Origin: Desulfosporosinus sp.
Lineage (GTDB): Bacteria > Campylobacterota > Campylobacteria > Campylobacterales > Arcobacteraceae
Assembly (NCBI GenBank): GCA_020719775.1
Contig: DYPS01000001.1
Location: forward strand, 30,648-94,647
Direction: 5' to 3'
DNA length: 64,000 bases
The notes under the pieces are model-generated. The model made no database searches. It was not told where the DNA came from and worked only from the letters and a program-made list of their open reading frames with translations. Each line of letters begins with the position of its first letter. Position 1 is the first letter of the stretch. The position numbers were made by a program, and so were the translations under genes. Positions 19,684 to 27,653 of the stretch are shown here, piece after piece.

Positions 19684-20640
19684 TTAATGAGATGTTAGAG
19701 ACGTAGCTGTTAAAAATGGATAAGTTTTCCCACTTATTGAGACTCGGAATTTTTTTTGTTGAAGGTATTTTTTACAATAATAAACATCTTTAAAAAGTAA
19801 AGTCATTTCGCTAAAATTATAATTTGGAGCCTTTGCACCATATATCATCTCCCCATCAATCCATCTACAGTTTGGAAATCCGAGTATCATAGCACCATCT
19901 TTTTCTAAATATTTTTGTACCAATCCATTAAAAAGAAGCTTAAACTCAACCCCACTACTTTGTAAAGTTCCAATTGTGATAATAAGATCAAACTTACCAA
20001 GTGCTAGTTCATCTAATTTATTGATATCATGGCTAAAAAACTTAAAATTTTGAGTAGGAAATCTTTTTTTTGCTTCCTCAATACTACTTGTGGATATATC
20101 AATTCCAACGAACTCTATTTTGTTATGATTTTGACACAATCTTTCTATTACTTGAAATTCATCGCCACTATTTATTCCAAGGTTGAGTATCTTTTTTTTA
20201 CTGCAAACATTTACATTTCTTAAAGCTCTTAAATAATATTCTAAAAAAGCTGGTTCTTCATTTTTATGTATTTGTGCAAACTCAGAGGTAACACCATATT
20301 TTTCATCTTTATTCTCTAAAAAATCTTTATTTTTTGTATGAAAAGAGCTCTTTTGATTTAATTTTTGGAACTTTAAAATAATAGTATGCGGTTTATATAT
20401 AATAGGTGTAGTGATTTTACAATAAAGTATCTCAGCTAAATCAACCCAATTTTTATACCCTCTATAGATAAATCTCTCACCTTCAATTTCTAACTCTTTT
20501 CCAGCATAACAATTTGAACAAAAATCTGGATTCAAAACCTCTAAAGTAACTCCATTTTGATTTTCATTTGATAGTTTAACTTTTAAAACAAGAAGAATCT
20601 CCTGCATGGATTCTTTTGTAAAACTATATTCAATAAACAT
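19684..20640 (-). CDS. Class I SAM-dependent methyltransferase with an unknown N-terminal region
   Basis: This 318-residue protein has a Rossmann methyltransferase domain from about residue 150: KKILNLGINSGDEF as motif I, FVGIDISTSSIEEAKKRF as the acidic ribose-binding strand, and FDLIITIGTLQ as motif IV. The first 120 residues match no family I can name and contain a CSNC pair. The substrate is unknown. It is the last gene of a four-gene leftward operon (DnaJ/TerB protein, BFD ferredoxin, 68-residue protein, this one) with 3 bases between it and the gene before. It converges with the Fur-family gene. Confidence 0.75.
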   Translation of the reverse strand: MFIEYSFTKESMQEILLVLKVKLSNENQNGVTLEVLNPDFCSNCYAGKELEIEGERFIYRGYKNWVDLAEILYCKITTPIIYKPHTIILKFQKLNQKSSFHTKNKDFLENKDEKYGVTSEFAQIHKNEEPAFLEYYLRALRNVNVCSKKKILNLGINSGDEFQVIERLCQNHNKIEFVGIDISTSSIEEAKKRFPTQNFKFFSHDINKLDELALGKFDLIITIGTLQSSGVEFKLLFNGLVQKYLEKDGAMILGFPNCRWIDGEMIYGAKAPNYNFSEMTLLFKDVYYCKKYLQQKKFRVSISGKTYPFLTATSLTSH

Positions 20641-20643
20641 AAG

Positions 20644-20850
20644 TTATGAGCATTTGGAAAAAATCTCATCCAAATAATCATTATTATCTTTTTTGAAATC
20701 CTCACTATTTTTTATAAGTCCATCTCTTACATCGATCAAATCTTCTAATTCAAAAAATTCTAAATAATTTGGATTTATATCTGTTGTATTAGAACCATTT
20801 TTATTTATAAGCTCCAAAATCTCATCTATAAATAATTTTTTATCTTCCAT
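20644..20850 (-). CDS. Small acidic protein of unknown function
   Basis: This 68-residue protein is rich in Asp, Glu, Asn and Leu (for example LFIDEILELINKNG and FFELEDLIDVRDGL), probably helical, with no signal peptide or membrane span and one C-terminal cysteine. No family is recognised. Its reality is supported by its position: one base after the BFD-type gene and 3 bases before the methyltransferase gene in the same strand, so it is part of that operon. Confidence 0.6.
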   Translation of the reverse strand: MEDKKLFIDEILELINKNGSNTTDINPNYLEFFELEDLIDVRDGLIKNSEDFKKDNNDYLDEIFSKCS

Positions 20851-20851
20851 T

Positions 20852-21076
20852 TTATCTATCCAATTTTTTTAATATTTCATCAATATAGAGTTCCCGTTTT
20901 CGTTCACCAAAATCATCTGCTCTATTTCTGCACCGACCACAAGCAGTTGTAGCACTTGTAATACTTGCTAATTTTTCTATATCATTAGCTTCTTTCTCAT
21001 TTATGGCATAAATGATTTCCCCCAAAGTTACCTTTTCACATTCACAAATGATACAACTATATGGAAATTGAGCCAT
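20852..21076 (-). CDS. BFD-like [2Fe-2S] protein
   Basis: This 74-residue protein has the cysteine spacing of bacterioferritin-associated ferredoxin: C11-x-C13 (CECEKVTLGEI) and C46-x2-C49 (TTACGRCR). It has one extra cysteine pair member at C8. Bfd reduces iron in bacterioferritin, and related domains deliver electrons or sense iron. No bacterioferritin gene is nearby. The start overlaps the stop of the DnaJ/TerB gene by one base. The role in this operon is not known. Confidence 0.78.
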   Translation of the reverse strand: MAQFPYSCIICECEKVTLGEIIYAINEKEANDIEKLASITSATTACGRCRNRADDFGERKRELYIDEILKKLDR

Positions 21077-21837
21077 TAGGCACCTTTTTTTGTTTTTATT
21101 ATTTCGTAGGCTTCATTTATCTCTTGAAGTTTATTAGTCGCTTTATCAATTGTCTCTTGGTTCGCACCTTGTCCTGTTATCACATCTGGATGGTATTGTT
21201 TGACAAGTTTTCTATATTGTTTTTTTATCTCTTCATCTGAAGCTGTTTGTGAAATTTCCAAAATCTCATATGCTTTTGCCAAATCCATTTTCGCTTGATT
21301 TTTCTTATTATTTACATAAGCTTCAAACTGAGCAATAATATTTTCCAAGTCAGCTCTTTTAATCTCTATTGCATTTGCAATATCCTCAATAATCATATAT
21401 TCTGCTTTGCTAAACTCTCCATCAATAAATGCAAGATTTAAAAGATATTGCATCACCATTGATCTTTTTTTATAATCATTTTTAGTGAGTTTAAAATATT
21501 TCTTTGAAATCTCTATCGTATTTTCAAAACTCTCTTTTTCTTGACTATAGACTTTTTTCAGCTCTTCTCGTATCTCTTTATCATTTTCAAAAACAAGTGA
21601 GATATCTGTAAAAATATTGCTTAAAAGTTCTGCTTCCAGTTCACATACATTTCCATCAGCTTTTGCAACCTTTGCCATCAAAGCTATCAAGAGTCCTGCT
21701 TCATGCTCTTTTAGATCACCTTGAAGTTTTTGTTTTACGTTAATATTAATATGTTTAAAATCTTGTTTGTGATAATCCTTATTTAGCAATACAAATACAA
21801 TCACAACAATAATAAATATAATTATTTCCATTTTCAC
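21076..21837 (-). CDS. DjlA-like membrane protein with TerB and DnaJ domains
   Basis: This 253-residue protein has a single N-terminal membrane span (about 4-19), a TerB-like helical domain (about 45-165, [21 protein letters not shown]) and a C-terminal J domain (about 185-253) with the HPD tripeptide in [12 protein letters not shown] domains stimulate DnaK. E. coli DjlA has the same order and activates stress signalling. It is the first gene of the four-gene operon and is divergent from tatB. Confidence 0.85.
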   Translation of the reverse strand: MKMEIIIFIIVVIVFVLLNKDYHKQDFKHININVKQKLQGDLKEHEAGLLIALMAKVAKADGNVCELEAELLSNIFTDISLVFENDKEIREELKKVYSQEKESFENTIEISKKYFKLTKNDYKKRSMVMQYLLNLAFIDGEFSKAEYMIIEDIANAIEIKRADLENIIAQFEAYVNNKKNQAKMDLAKAYEILEISQTASDEEIKKQYRKLVKQYHPDVITGQGANQETIDKATNKLQEINEAYEIIKTKKGA

Positions 21838-21926
21838 ACCTTTTGAAAATTTTGGTAAATTTTATCCAAAATAAGATAAAATCATATCTTTATAAAAAAT
21901 AATATAAATAAAAAAGGTTAAATAAG

Positions 21927-22244
21927 ATGTTTGGTTTAGGAATTATGGAAATTTTTGTTATTTTAGTTGTAGCTATCATAGCTTTGGGACCAGAGAAGTT
22001 ACCTACTGTGGCAGTGGATGTTGCTAGGTTTTTAAAAAAACTAAAAAGTGGTGTAGAGGATGCAAAATCAGTCCTTGATAACGAACTTAATTTATCAAAT
22101 CTCAAAGAGGAAGCTACAAATTTAAAATCACATATGAGTTTTGATAGATTGGCTGATTTGGATTTTGATGAGCCAAAAAAATCTGAGCCAAAAAAAGAAG
22201 AAACGGCTCAAGTGCAATCTAAAAACGAGGAGATAAAAGGATAA
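21927..22244 (+). CDS. tatB: Sec-independent protein translocase subunit TatB
   Basis: This 105-residue protein has the TatA/B fold: a short N-terminal membrane helix (MFGLGIMEIFVILVVAIIAL), the GPEKLP hinge, an amphipathic helix (VDVARFLKKLKSGVED) and a charged tail ending in repeated Lys/Glu. The glutamate near the helix start and its place directly before tatC mark it as TatB rather than TatA. It forms the twin-arginine substrate receptor with TatC. The stop overlaps the tatC ATG (TAATG). Confidence 0.9.
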   Translation: MFGLGIMEIFVILVVAIIALGPEKLPTVAVDVARFLKKLKSGVEDAKSVLDNELNLSNLKEEATNLKSHMSFDRLADLDFDEPKKSEPKKEETAQVQSKNEEIKG

Positions 22245-22987
22245 TGTTTGAAGATTTAAAACCACATTTAGCCGACCTTCAAAAAAGACTAATCATCATA
22301 GCATTAACTTTATTAGTAATGTTTTTCGTATGTTTTTCGTATTATGAACCTATTTTAAATTGGATACTCGCTCCAATTGAGGCTACTTTACCAACTGGAT
22401 CTAAAATGATTGCAATTGAATTGGGCGAAACATTTTTTACCGCACTGATGGTGTCAGTTTTTGCTGCTTTTTTCATCTCATTGCCTGTTATTTTTTGGCA
22501 ATTATGGTTATTTTTAGCTCCAGCATTATATTCAAACGAGAAAAAAATTTTAGTGCCTTTTGTAATGGGAGCTACCATTATGTTTGTGATGGGAGCTATG
22601 TTTTCTTACTATATTGTTGTTCCTTTGGGATTTGAATTTTTGGTTGAATTTGGTTCAACTGTAGTATCTATAACACCTAGTATTGGAGCTTATGTATCTT
22701 TTTTTATTAAGATTGTATTTGGTTTTGGTATCGCTTTTGAGCTTCCAGTTATCACATTCTTTCTGGCTGTGATTGGTGTTGTAAATGATCAAATGTTAAA
22801 AGATTTTTTTAGATACGCAATTGTTCTTATTTTTATTATTGCTGCTGTGCTAACTCCTCCTGATGTTGTAAGCCAACTGTTAATGGCTGCACCGCTTATT
22901 ATACTTTATGGGATTTCAATTATTATTGCTAAAATTTTTAATCCAGCAGATAAAGAGGAAAAATATGAAGAAGAAGATGAGGAGTAA
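22244..22987 (+). CDS. tatC: Sec-independent protein translocase subunit TatC
   Basis: This 247-residue protein has six membrane spans with family signatures: the N-terminal LKPHLADLQKRL, the FWQLWLFLAPALY loop, GFGIAFELPV and AAVLTPPDVVSQLLMAAPL. TatC binds the twin-arginine signal peptides of folded exported proteins, such as cofactor-containing respiratory enzymes. It ends in a run of Glu and Asp. The GGAG in its last codons serves the next gene, queA, three bases downstream. Confidence 0.97.
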   Translation: MFEDLKPHLADLQKRLIIIALTLLVMFFVCFSYYEPILNWILAPIEATLPTGSKMIAIELGETFFTALMVSVFAAFFISLPVIFWQLWLFLAPALYSNEKKILVPFVMGATIMFVMGAMFSYYIVVPLGFEFLVEFGSTVVSITPSIGAYVSFFIKIVFGFGIAFELPVITFFLAVIGVVNDQMLKDFFRYAIVLIFIIAAVLTPPDVVSQLLMAAPLIILYGISIIIAKIFNPADKEEKYEEEDEE

Positions 22988-22990
22988 AAG

Positions 22991-24034
22991 ATTACTGCTT
23001 CGTTAGATCCAACAAAAACATCGAGTTATGATTATTTTTTACCAAAAGAACTCATAGCTTCTTACCCACTAAAAAATCCAAGTGATGCAAAATTACTTAT
23101 CTATAGAAGAACTACAAAAGAGATAGTTCACTCCGATTTTTATCATCTTTTGGATTTTATTCCAAACGATGTAAATATCTTTCTCAATGATACAAAAGTT
23201 ATCAAAGCTAGAATTTATGGAGAAAAACAAAGTGGTGCTAAAATTGAATTACTTTTAAATAAGCCATATATTGAAAATAGCTTTGCAGTTTTTATTAAAG
23301 GGAAAGTGAAAGTTGGTACGATTTTGCTATTTGAACAATCTTTATGTGCTGAAGTTTTAGAGATTGTAGAAGATGGGAGTAGAATTGTTTTCTTTTATCT
23401 ATCAACAGATGTATTAAAAAATAGACTCAATTTTAATAATCTAATAGAGATTTTAAATACTATTGGTCATATTCCTCTTCCTCACTATTTAAACAGAGAA
23501 GATGAAAAAACAGATGAAAGTGACTACCAAACGCTTTTTGCTAAAAACTATGGAGCAGTAGCAGCACCAACTGCATCACTTCACTTTACTCCTGAGATTC
23601 TTGAAGCTTTGGAACAAAAATTTGATATCCATTATCTTACTTTACATGTTGGTGCTGGTACTTTTAAGCCTGTAGATTGTGCTGATATTTTAGCCCATCC
23701 GATGCATAGTGAATATTTCAATATCCCAAAAGATTCAAAAGAAGCAATACAAAGCGATAAAAAAATATTAGCAGTTGGTACAACTGTAACAAGAACTATA
23801 GAGTATTTTCATAAAACAAAAGAGGAAAACGGTGAAGCTAATATCTTTTTAAATCCACTTAATGTTCCTAAAAGAGTTGACTGTCTTCTAACAAACTTCC
23901 ACCTTCCAAAATCGACTCTTATTATGCTTGTAGCATCATTTATTGGATTAGAAGAAACACTAAGAATTTATAAAGAGGCTATTAAAAATGAGTATAGATT
24001 TTTTTCTTATGGAGATGGGATGTTGATTATTTAA
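22991..24034 (+). CDS. queA: S-adenosylmethionine:tRNA ribosyltransferase-isomerase QueA, probable ATT start
   Basis: The enzyme adds and isomerises the ribosyl group of SAM to make epoxyqueuosine in tRNA. The first ATG (23150) would remove about 50 conserved residues. The frame is clearly coding further upstream, with LDPTKTSSYDYFLPKELIAS and PSDAKLLIYRRT being the normal QueA N-terminus, and the tatC stop lies in the same frame three bases before 22991. No ATG, GTG or TTG exists in between. ATT at 22991 is 6 bases after a GGAG site (22981-22984) and is the best start, giving 347 residues. NDTKVIKARI and NFHLPKSTLIMLV are later signatures. A sequencing error is the alternative. Confidence 0.88.
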   Translation: MTASLDPTKTSSYDYFLPKELIASYPLKNPSDAKLLIYRRTTKEIVHSDFYHLLDFIPNDVNIFLNDTKVIKARIYGEKQSGAKIELLLNKPYIENSFAVFIKGKVKVGTILLFEQSLCAEVLEIVEDGSRIVFFYLSTDVLKNRLNFNNLIEILNTIGHIPLPHYLNREDEKTDESDYQTLFAKNYGAVAAPTASLHFTPEILEALEQKFDIHYLTLHVGAGTFKPVDCADILAHPMHSEYFNIPKDSKEAIQSDKKILAVGTTVTRTIEYFHKTKEENGEANIFLNPLNVPKRVDCLLTNFHLPKSTLIMLVASFIGLEETLRIYKEAIKNEYRFFSYGDGMLII

Positions 24035-24051
24035 ATAAAGGAGAAGATCGT

Positions 24052-24597
24052 TTATTTTCTAAAATAATCCCTCACGTATTCATATCCAGAGTAGAGTGTT
24101 AGAATAACTGCCAGCCAAAGTAATTCTTCTCCAAACGGCCAATTCATGAGTAAAAATCCAATTGCGATCATCTGTACAACTGTTTTTATTTTACCTGCCA
24201 TCGTGGAAGAGACATCTCTCCCTTCACTCACGGCTACAACTCTAAGACCTGTGATAAAAAATTCTCTTGAAAGTATCAAAAATATTGCAAATGCACTCGC
24301 ACGGTCAAGTACAATAAGTCCAATAAATCCAGCCAAAACAAGCATTTTATCAGCTAGTGGATCTAGAATTGAACCAAGTTTTGTCATCTGATTCCAATTT
24401 CGTGCTATAAATCCATCAAAAAAATCCGTAACAGAAGCTATTACAAAGATGAGACCAGCGAAATAATCAAGCCAACTATGATCCCATCCTATAAAAATGG
24501 TATTATCTCTATCGATCATAAACCATAACATCAATGGGGCTAAAAGTATCCTAAACATCGCTAAGATATTTGGAAGATTTAAATTTTTTTTATTCAC
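24052..24597 (-). CDS. pgsA: CDP-diacylglycerol--glycerol-3-phosphate 3-phosphatidyltransferase
   Basis: This 181-residue inner-membrane enzyme makes phosphatidylglycerophosphate, the precursor of phosphatidylglycerol and cardiolipin. The CDP-alcohol phosphotransferase motif is complete in DFFDGFIARNWNQMTKLGS followed by ILDPLADK. There are about five hydrophobic segments, and the N-terminal LNLPNILAMFRILLAPLM is typical of PgsA. It converges with queA after 17 bases. Confidence 0.93.
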   Translation of the reverse strand: MNKKNLNLPNILAMFRILLAPLMLWFMIDRDNTIFIGWDHSWLDYFAGLIFVIASVTDFFDGFIARNWNQMTKLGSILDPLADKMLVLAGFIGLIVLDRASAFAIFLILSREFFITGLRVVAVSEGRDVSSTMAGKIKTVVQMIAIGFLLMNWPFGEELLWLAVILTLYSGYEYVRDYFRK

Positions 24598-24645
24598 TTC
24601 GCCTCCACGATTTCACTTTATTTCTACCATTTCAACTCTGAAACT

Positions 24646-24673
24646 AAAAAAGTAAAGCAAGTTACTTTTTTTT
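24646..24673 (-). terminator. Intrinsic terminator after the FabL-like gene
   Basis: AAAAAAGTAA (24646-24655) and TTACTTTTTT (24662-24671) flank the loop AGCAAG. Reading leftward, a T-run follows the stem. It lies between the stop of the SDR gene (24680) and the start of pgsA (24597). It closely resembles the terminator at 33534-33561 in sequence. Confidence 0.65.
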
Positions 24674-24679
24674 CACTTC

Positions 24680-25447
24680 TCATTTTTTAAACGTTGTCCC
24701 ACCATCAACGATTAAAGTAGCACCTGTTATCCATGAAGCTTCATCATTACATAAAAACCAACAAGCTCCAGCTAAATCTTCAGGTTGTCCCATTCTTCCA
24801 AGAGGAGAAAGTGCTGCTGTTTTTGCTGCAACCTCTTCATAGTTTGTGAATGCTTTGAGTGCATCTGTATCTATTGGTCCACCACTCACTGCGTTGACTC
24901 TAATTCCTTTTTCACCAAGTTCAGTTGCTGCATATCGTACCATTGCTTCGACGGCTGCTTTATTTGTCCCATGACCTGCATAGTTTTCTATATAAACAAG
25001 ATTTCCAGTTGAACTAAGACTCACAATTGCTCCACCACCATTTTTTTCCATTCTTTTTGCAGCTTCTTGAGAACCACAAACAAAAGCATCAACAGTTGCC
25101 GTATATATGTTATTTAATCCTCTTGGTTTGAGTTTCATGAATTTACCGTAACCACCAACAACTGCTCGTCCATATATCATAGCATTTGAAATAAAATAAT
25201 CAACTCTATCAAAATCCTTATCAATACTTGCAAATAACTCTTTTGCTGATTCTGGTTCCAAAATATTAAAAGGATAATATACTGCTTTTATCCCAAATTT
25301 TGCTTCCAAATCAAGTGCTATCTCTTTTGCTGATTCTTCATTTGAATTGTATGTGAAGGCTATATCTATCCCTTCTTTAGCAAATCTATAAGCACAAGCT
25401 TTTCCTATCCCTTTTGTTGCTCCAGTGATAACCAGTGTTTTAGCCAT
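24680..25447 (-). CDS. SDR-family reductase resembling FabL-type enoyl-ACP reductase
   Basis: This 255-residue short-chain dehydrogenase/reductase has the glycine-rich cofactor loop TGATKGIGKA (8-17). The catalytic spacing is Y156-x6-K163 (ENYAGHGTNKAA), which is that of enoyl-ACP reductases (FabI, FabL) and not the Y-x3-K of ordinary SDRs. The phrases AAKRMEKNGGGAIVS and RVNAVSGGPIDTDALK strongly recall FabL of Bacillus subtilis from memory. It would then reduce the trans-2-enoyl-ACP double bond in fatty acid elongation. In Campylobacter a homologous oxidoreductase stands by dapA. The exact substrate is inferred. Confidence 0.75.
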   Translation of the reverse strand: MAKTLVITGATKGIGKACAYRFAKEGIDIAFTYNSNEESAKEIALDLEAKFGIKAVYYPFNILEPESAKELFASIDKDFDRVDYFISNAMIYGRAVVGGYGKFMKLKPRGLNNIYTATVDAFVCGSQEAAKRMEKNGGGAIVSLSSTGNLVYIENYAGHGTNKAAVEAMVRYAATELGEKGIRVNAVSGGPIDTDALKAFTNYEEVAAKTAALSPLGRMGQPEDLAGACWFLCNDEASWITGATLIVDGGTTFKK

Positions 25448-25456
25448 GAAATCTCC

Positions 25457-25798
25457 TTATTTAATTCCTAAAATATAATAAACTTCTTTATTTGGTATAA
25501 TTTTCAAAATAAGATGATATTTATCACCCCATTTTTTTACAGCTTCATGAAATTCTTTAAGCATAGCTTCATTTTTATTCTCAGATTTTATTTTAAAATA
25601 AGCTTCATTATTTGATAAAGCTACATAAGCATTCATATGTTTTAAGTGGTCATTGAGGCTTATAAGATGTTTTGCAAATTGTTCAAATCCTTTTGTATTA
25701 TTTATTGCTTTTTCTGCTTGTTCTAAAGATGATGAATTAACTGTATATTCTAATTGTGAAAGAATCATTTCTGGTGTAATTTCTATTTGCATTTGCAA
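25457..25798 (-). CDS. Conserved-looking hypothetical protein, 113 residues
   Basis: The protein is probably cytoplasmic and mostly helical, with an N-terminal segment EITPEMILSQLEYTVNSSS, a central HLISLNDHLKHMNAYVALSN and a C-terminal beta-rich part WGDKYHLILKIIPNKEVYYI. No motif or family is recognised. It lies 9 bases before the FabL-like gene on the same strand, so the two probably form an operon. A promoter would lie in the 110-base space shared with the divergent dapE gene. Confidence 0.65.
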   Translation of the reverse strand: MQMQIEITPEMILSQLEYTVNSSSLEQAEKAINNTKGFEQFAKHLISLNDHLKHMNAYVALSNNEAYFKIKSENKNEAMLKEFHEAVKKWGDKYHLILKIIPNKEVYYILGIK

Positions 25799-25908
25799 CC
25801 CCCGATTGTTAAATATTTGTTGACATAAAATTTAATGAAAATTATTTTATCTAAACAAAACTAAAAAAAGGTATAATCAACGTAATTTTCACTTTCAAAG
25901 GATTTTTT

Positions 25909-27012
25909 ATGGATATTATTGAACTATTTCAAAAATTACTTAGATTTAAATCTATTACACCAAATGATGATGGAGCATTTGATTTTATTGATGAGTATTT
26001 GGGAGAAGAATGGTGTTTGATAAAAATCGATATTGAAAATACAAAGAATAGATTTTATTATAAACAATTTAATGATCTATCAAAAGAGCATCTCTGTTTT
26101 GCTGGACATATAGATGTTGTCCCTGCTGGTGCTGGATGGAGTGTGGATCCTTTTGAGGCAAACATTATTGACGGAAAGATAATTGCTAGAGGAACGCAAG
26201 ATATGAAAAGTGGAGTTGCTGCATTTTTATATGCTTGCAAACATACTTCACATTTCAATGGTATTTTATCTATTCTTTTGACTTCTGATGAGGAAGGAGA
26301 GGGAACTTATGGGACCATAAAAGTTCTCGAACATCTTAAGAATATTGATTTTTTACCAACAAGTACGATAGTCGCTGAACCAACTTGTGAAGTAAATTTT
26401 GGAGATGCTATTAAAATTGGAAGAAGAGGAAGTATTAACGGATATCTTGAAATACAAGGAAAACAAGGACATGCTGCATATCCAGAACAAAGTATTAATC
26501 CAATAGAACAAATTGCACCCATATTAGAAAAAATAGCGGGAGTAAATCTTGACGATGGAGATGAATACTTTGCTCCAAGCAAATTGATTATCACTGATAT
26601 TCGATCTGGTATGCAAGTAACGAATGTAACCCCAGATAAATTAAATCTTATGTTTAATGTAAGAAATTCTACAAAAACAACTCAAAAAGATATTCAAGAA
26701 TTGATTGCAAAAGAATTTGAAGGAATTAATTATAGATTAAAAATCACTCAAGGATCATACCCATTCATGACAAATAAAGAGAGTAAGGTTGTAAAAATAT
26801 TAAGTAATTCTATAAATAATATCCTTAATATTAAAACTAAAAATAGTACAGCAGGAGGAACAAGTGATGCAAGACACTTTGGTTCATTTGGGATAGATAC
26901 TGTTGAATTTGGGGTAATTAATGATACGATTCATGCAATTGATGAAAATACTTCAATAAAAGAAGTTCATAATCTTAAAAATGTGTTTGTAGATGTGATT
27001 AAAGTATTTTAA
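25909..27012 (+). CDS. dapE: Succinyl-diaminopimelate desuccinylase
   Basis: This 367-residue M20-family zinc hydrolase makes LL-diaminopimelate for lysine and peptidoglycan synthesis. Metal and catalytic motifs are in order: CFAGHIDVVPAG (zinc His and Asp), RGTQDMKSGVAA, LLTSDEEGEGTYGT (catalytic Glu pair) and the C-terminal TAGGTSDARHFG. The N-terminal LLRFKSITPNDDGAFDF is typical. AAAGGA precedes the ATG and GGTATAAT lies further upstream at about 25869-25876, giving an ordinary leader. Confidence 0.95.
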   Translation: MDIIELFQKLLRFKSITPNDDGAFDFIDEYLGEEWCLIKIDIENTKNRFYYKQFNDLSKEHLCFAGHIDVVPAGAGWSVDPFEANIIDGKIIARGTQDMKSGVAAFLYACKHTSHFNGILSILLTSDEEGEGTYGTIKVLEHLKNIDFLPTSTIVAEPTCEVNFGDAIKIGRRGSINGYLEIQGKQGHAAYPEQSINPIEQIAPILEKIAGVNLDDGDEYFAPSKLIITDIRSGMQVTNVTPDKLNLMFNVRNSTKTTQKDIQELIAKEFEGINYRLKITQGSYPFMTNKESKVVKILSNSINNILNIKTKNSTAGGTSDARHFGSFGIDTVEFGVINDTIHAIDENTSIKEVHNLKNVFVDVIKVF

Positions 27013-27102
27013 ATTTGGAATGAGCAAAAAATTTAGATAAAAACTGATTTTGTTAATCAGTAAGGAATAAATTTTTACATCATATTTTATAAACACAAAA
27101 CT

Positions 27103-27131
27103 TTGACAAAAATAATTTTTTAAGCTAAAAT
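27103..27131 (+). promoter_or_regulatory. Strong consensus sigma-70 promoter upstream of the zinc-ribbon gene
   Basis: TTGACA (27103-27108), a 17-base spacer and TAAAAT (27126-27131) form the best promoter in the window, in a phylum where -35 boxes are usually poor. Transcription should start near 27138, more than 200 bases before the next start codon at 27356. A weak stem CTGATT/AATCAG (27044-27060) between dapE and this promoter may end dapE transcripts. Confidence 0.65.
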
Positions 27132-27137
27132 ATGGTC

Positions 27138-27355
27138 AGCATTAAAATGATCATTAATCTTAATAATCATTTGGGAAAAGATAGAATGCTAAAGATTTAT
27201 TAATTAGGGATTCGAAATTTTTTATTTTGATAGAAGTGTATAGTTATTATGTACATTTTAGATATATTGATATTTACTGTATTTATATGGTAAGTAGCAC
27301 AACTTACTATAAGTTTCCCCCTAAAATAAAAATAAAAATAAAAAAGGTTCAAGAG
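27138..27355 (+). other. Structured untranslated leader or small RNA
   Basis: From the predicted transcription start, AGCATT (27138-27143) pairs with AATGCT (27185-27190). Inside this, AAATGAT (27145-27151) pairs with ATCATTT (27166-27172), giving a two-part stem-loop at the very 5-prime end. A second hairpin, GTAAGT/ACTTAC with a 6-base loop, is at 27290-27307, followed by CCCCC and an A-rich run to the ribosome site. No ORF with a ribosome site fills the region. It may be a regulatory leader of the zinc-ribbon gene or an independent RNA. No known riboswitch class is recognised. Confidence 0.4.
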
Positions 27356-27631
27356 ATGTCACATTGTCCATTTTGTAAGAAAAAAATAGCAATGAGTAAA
27401 GCTTTTTGCTCAAGAAACTGCAAAGAAAATTATTTTCAACTTATAGCAATACAAATTCCAAAACTTTTTATGAAAAGAATTAATACATTTTGTAGCGAAG
27501 AAGAAAGGGAAACTGAGATAGAAAAATTTGCATATCGACATAAATGGAGAATAGATTTACTAAAAAATAAGATTGAAGAAGAGTCTATTAAACTAGGTTA
27601 TAAAGAAACAAAAAAAAACGAAGAGGAATAG
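27356..27631 (+). CDS. Small zinc-ribbon protein
   Basis: The protein has 91 residues from the ATG at 27356, which is preceded by AAGGTTCAAGAG; the longer open frame upstream lies in the leader and looks non-coding. The N-terminus holds a treble-clef or zinc-ribbon motif: CPFC (4-7), then CSRNC about 12 residues later. A helical, charged C-terminus follows (KFAYRHKWRIDLLKNKIEEES). It resembles YacG-like and DUF2256-like Cys4 proteins in spacing only. The function is unknown. Confidence 0.65.
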   Translation: MSHCPFCKKKIAMSKAFCSRNCKENYFQLIAIQIPKLFMKRINTFCSEEERETEIEKFAYRHKWRIDLLKNKIEEESIKLGYKETKKNEEE

Positions 27632-27653
27632 TTTCTTTCTTAAATTATAGATC

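Noticed and set aside
27145..27172. Fur box in the leader of the zinc-ribbon gene
   Set aside because: AATGAT and ATCATT elements occur but not in the spacing of a Fur box, and they are better explained as a stem-loop.
27227..27355. N-terminal extension of the zinc-ribbon protein
   Set aside because: The extra residues are Tyr/Ile/Lys-rich AT-driven sequence within a leader containing a hairpin. A ribosome site precedes the ATG at 27356.
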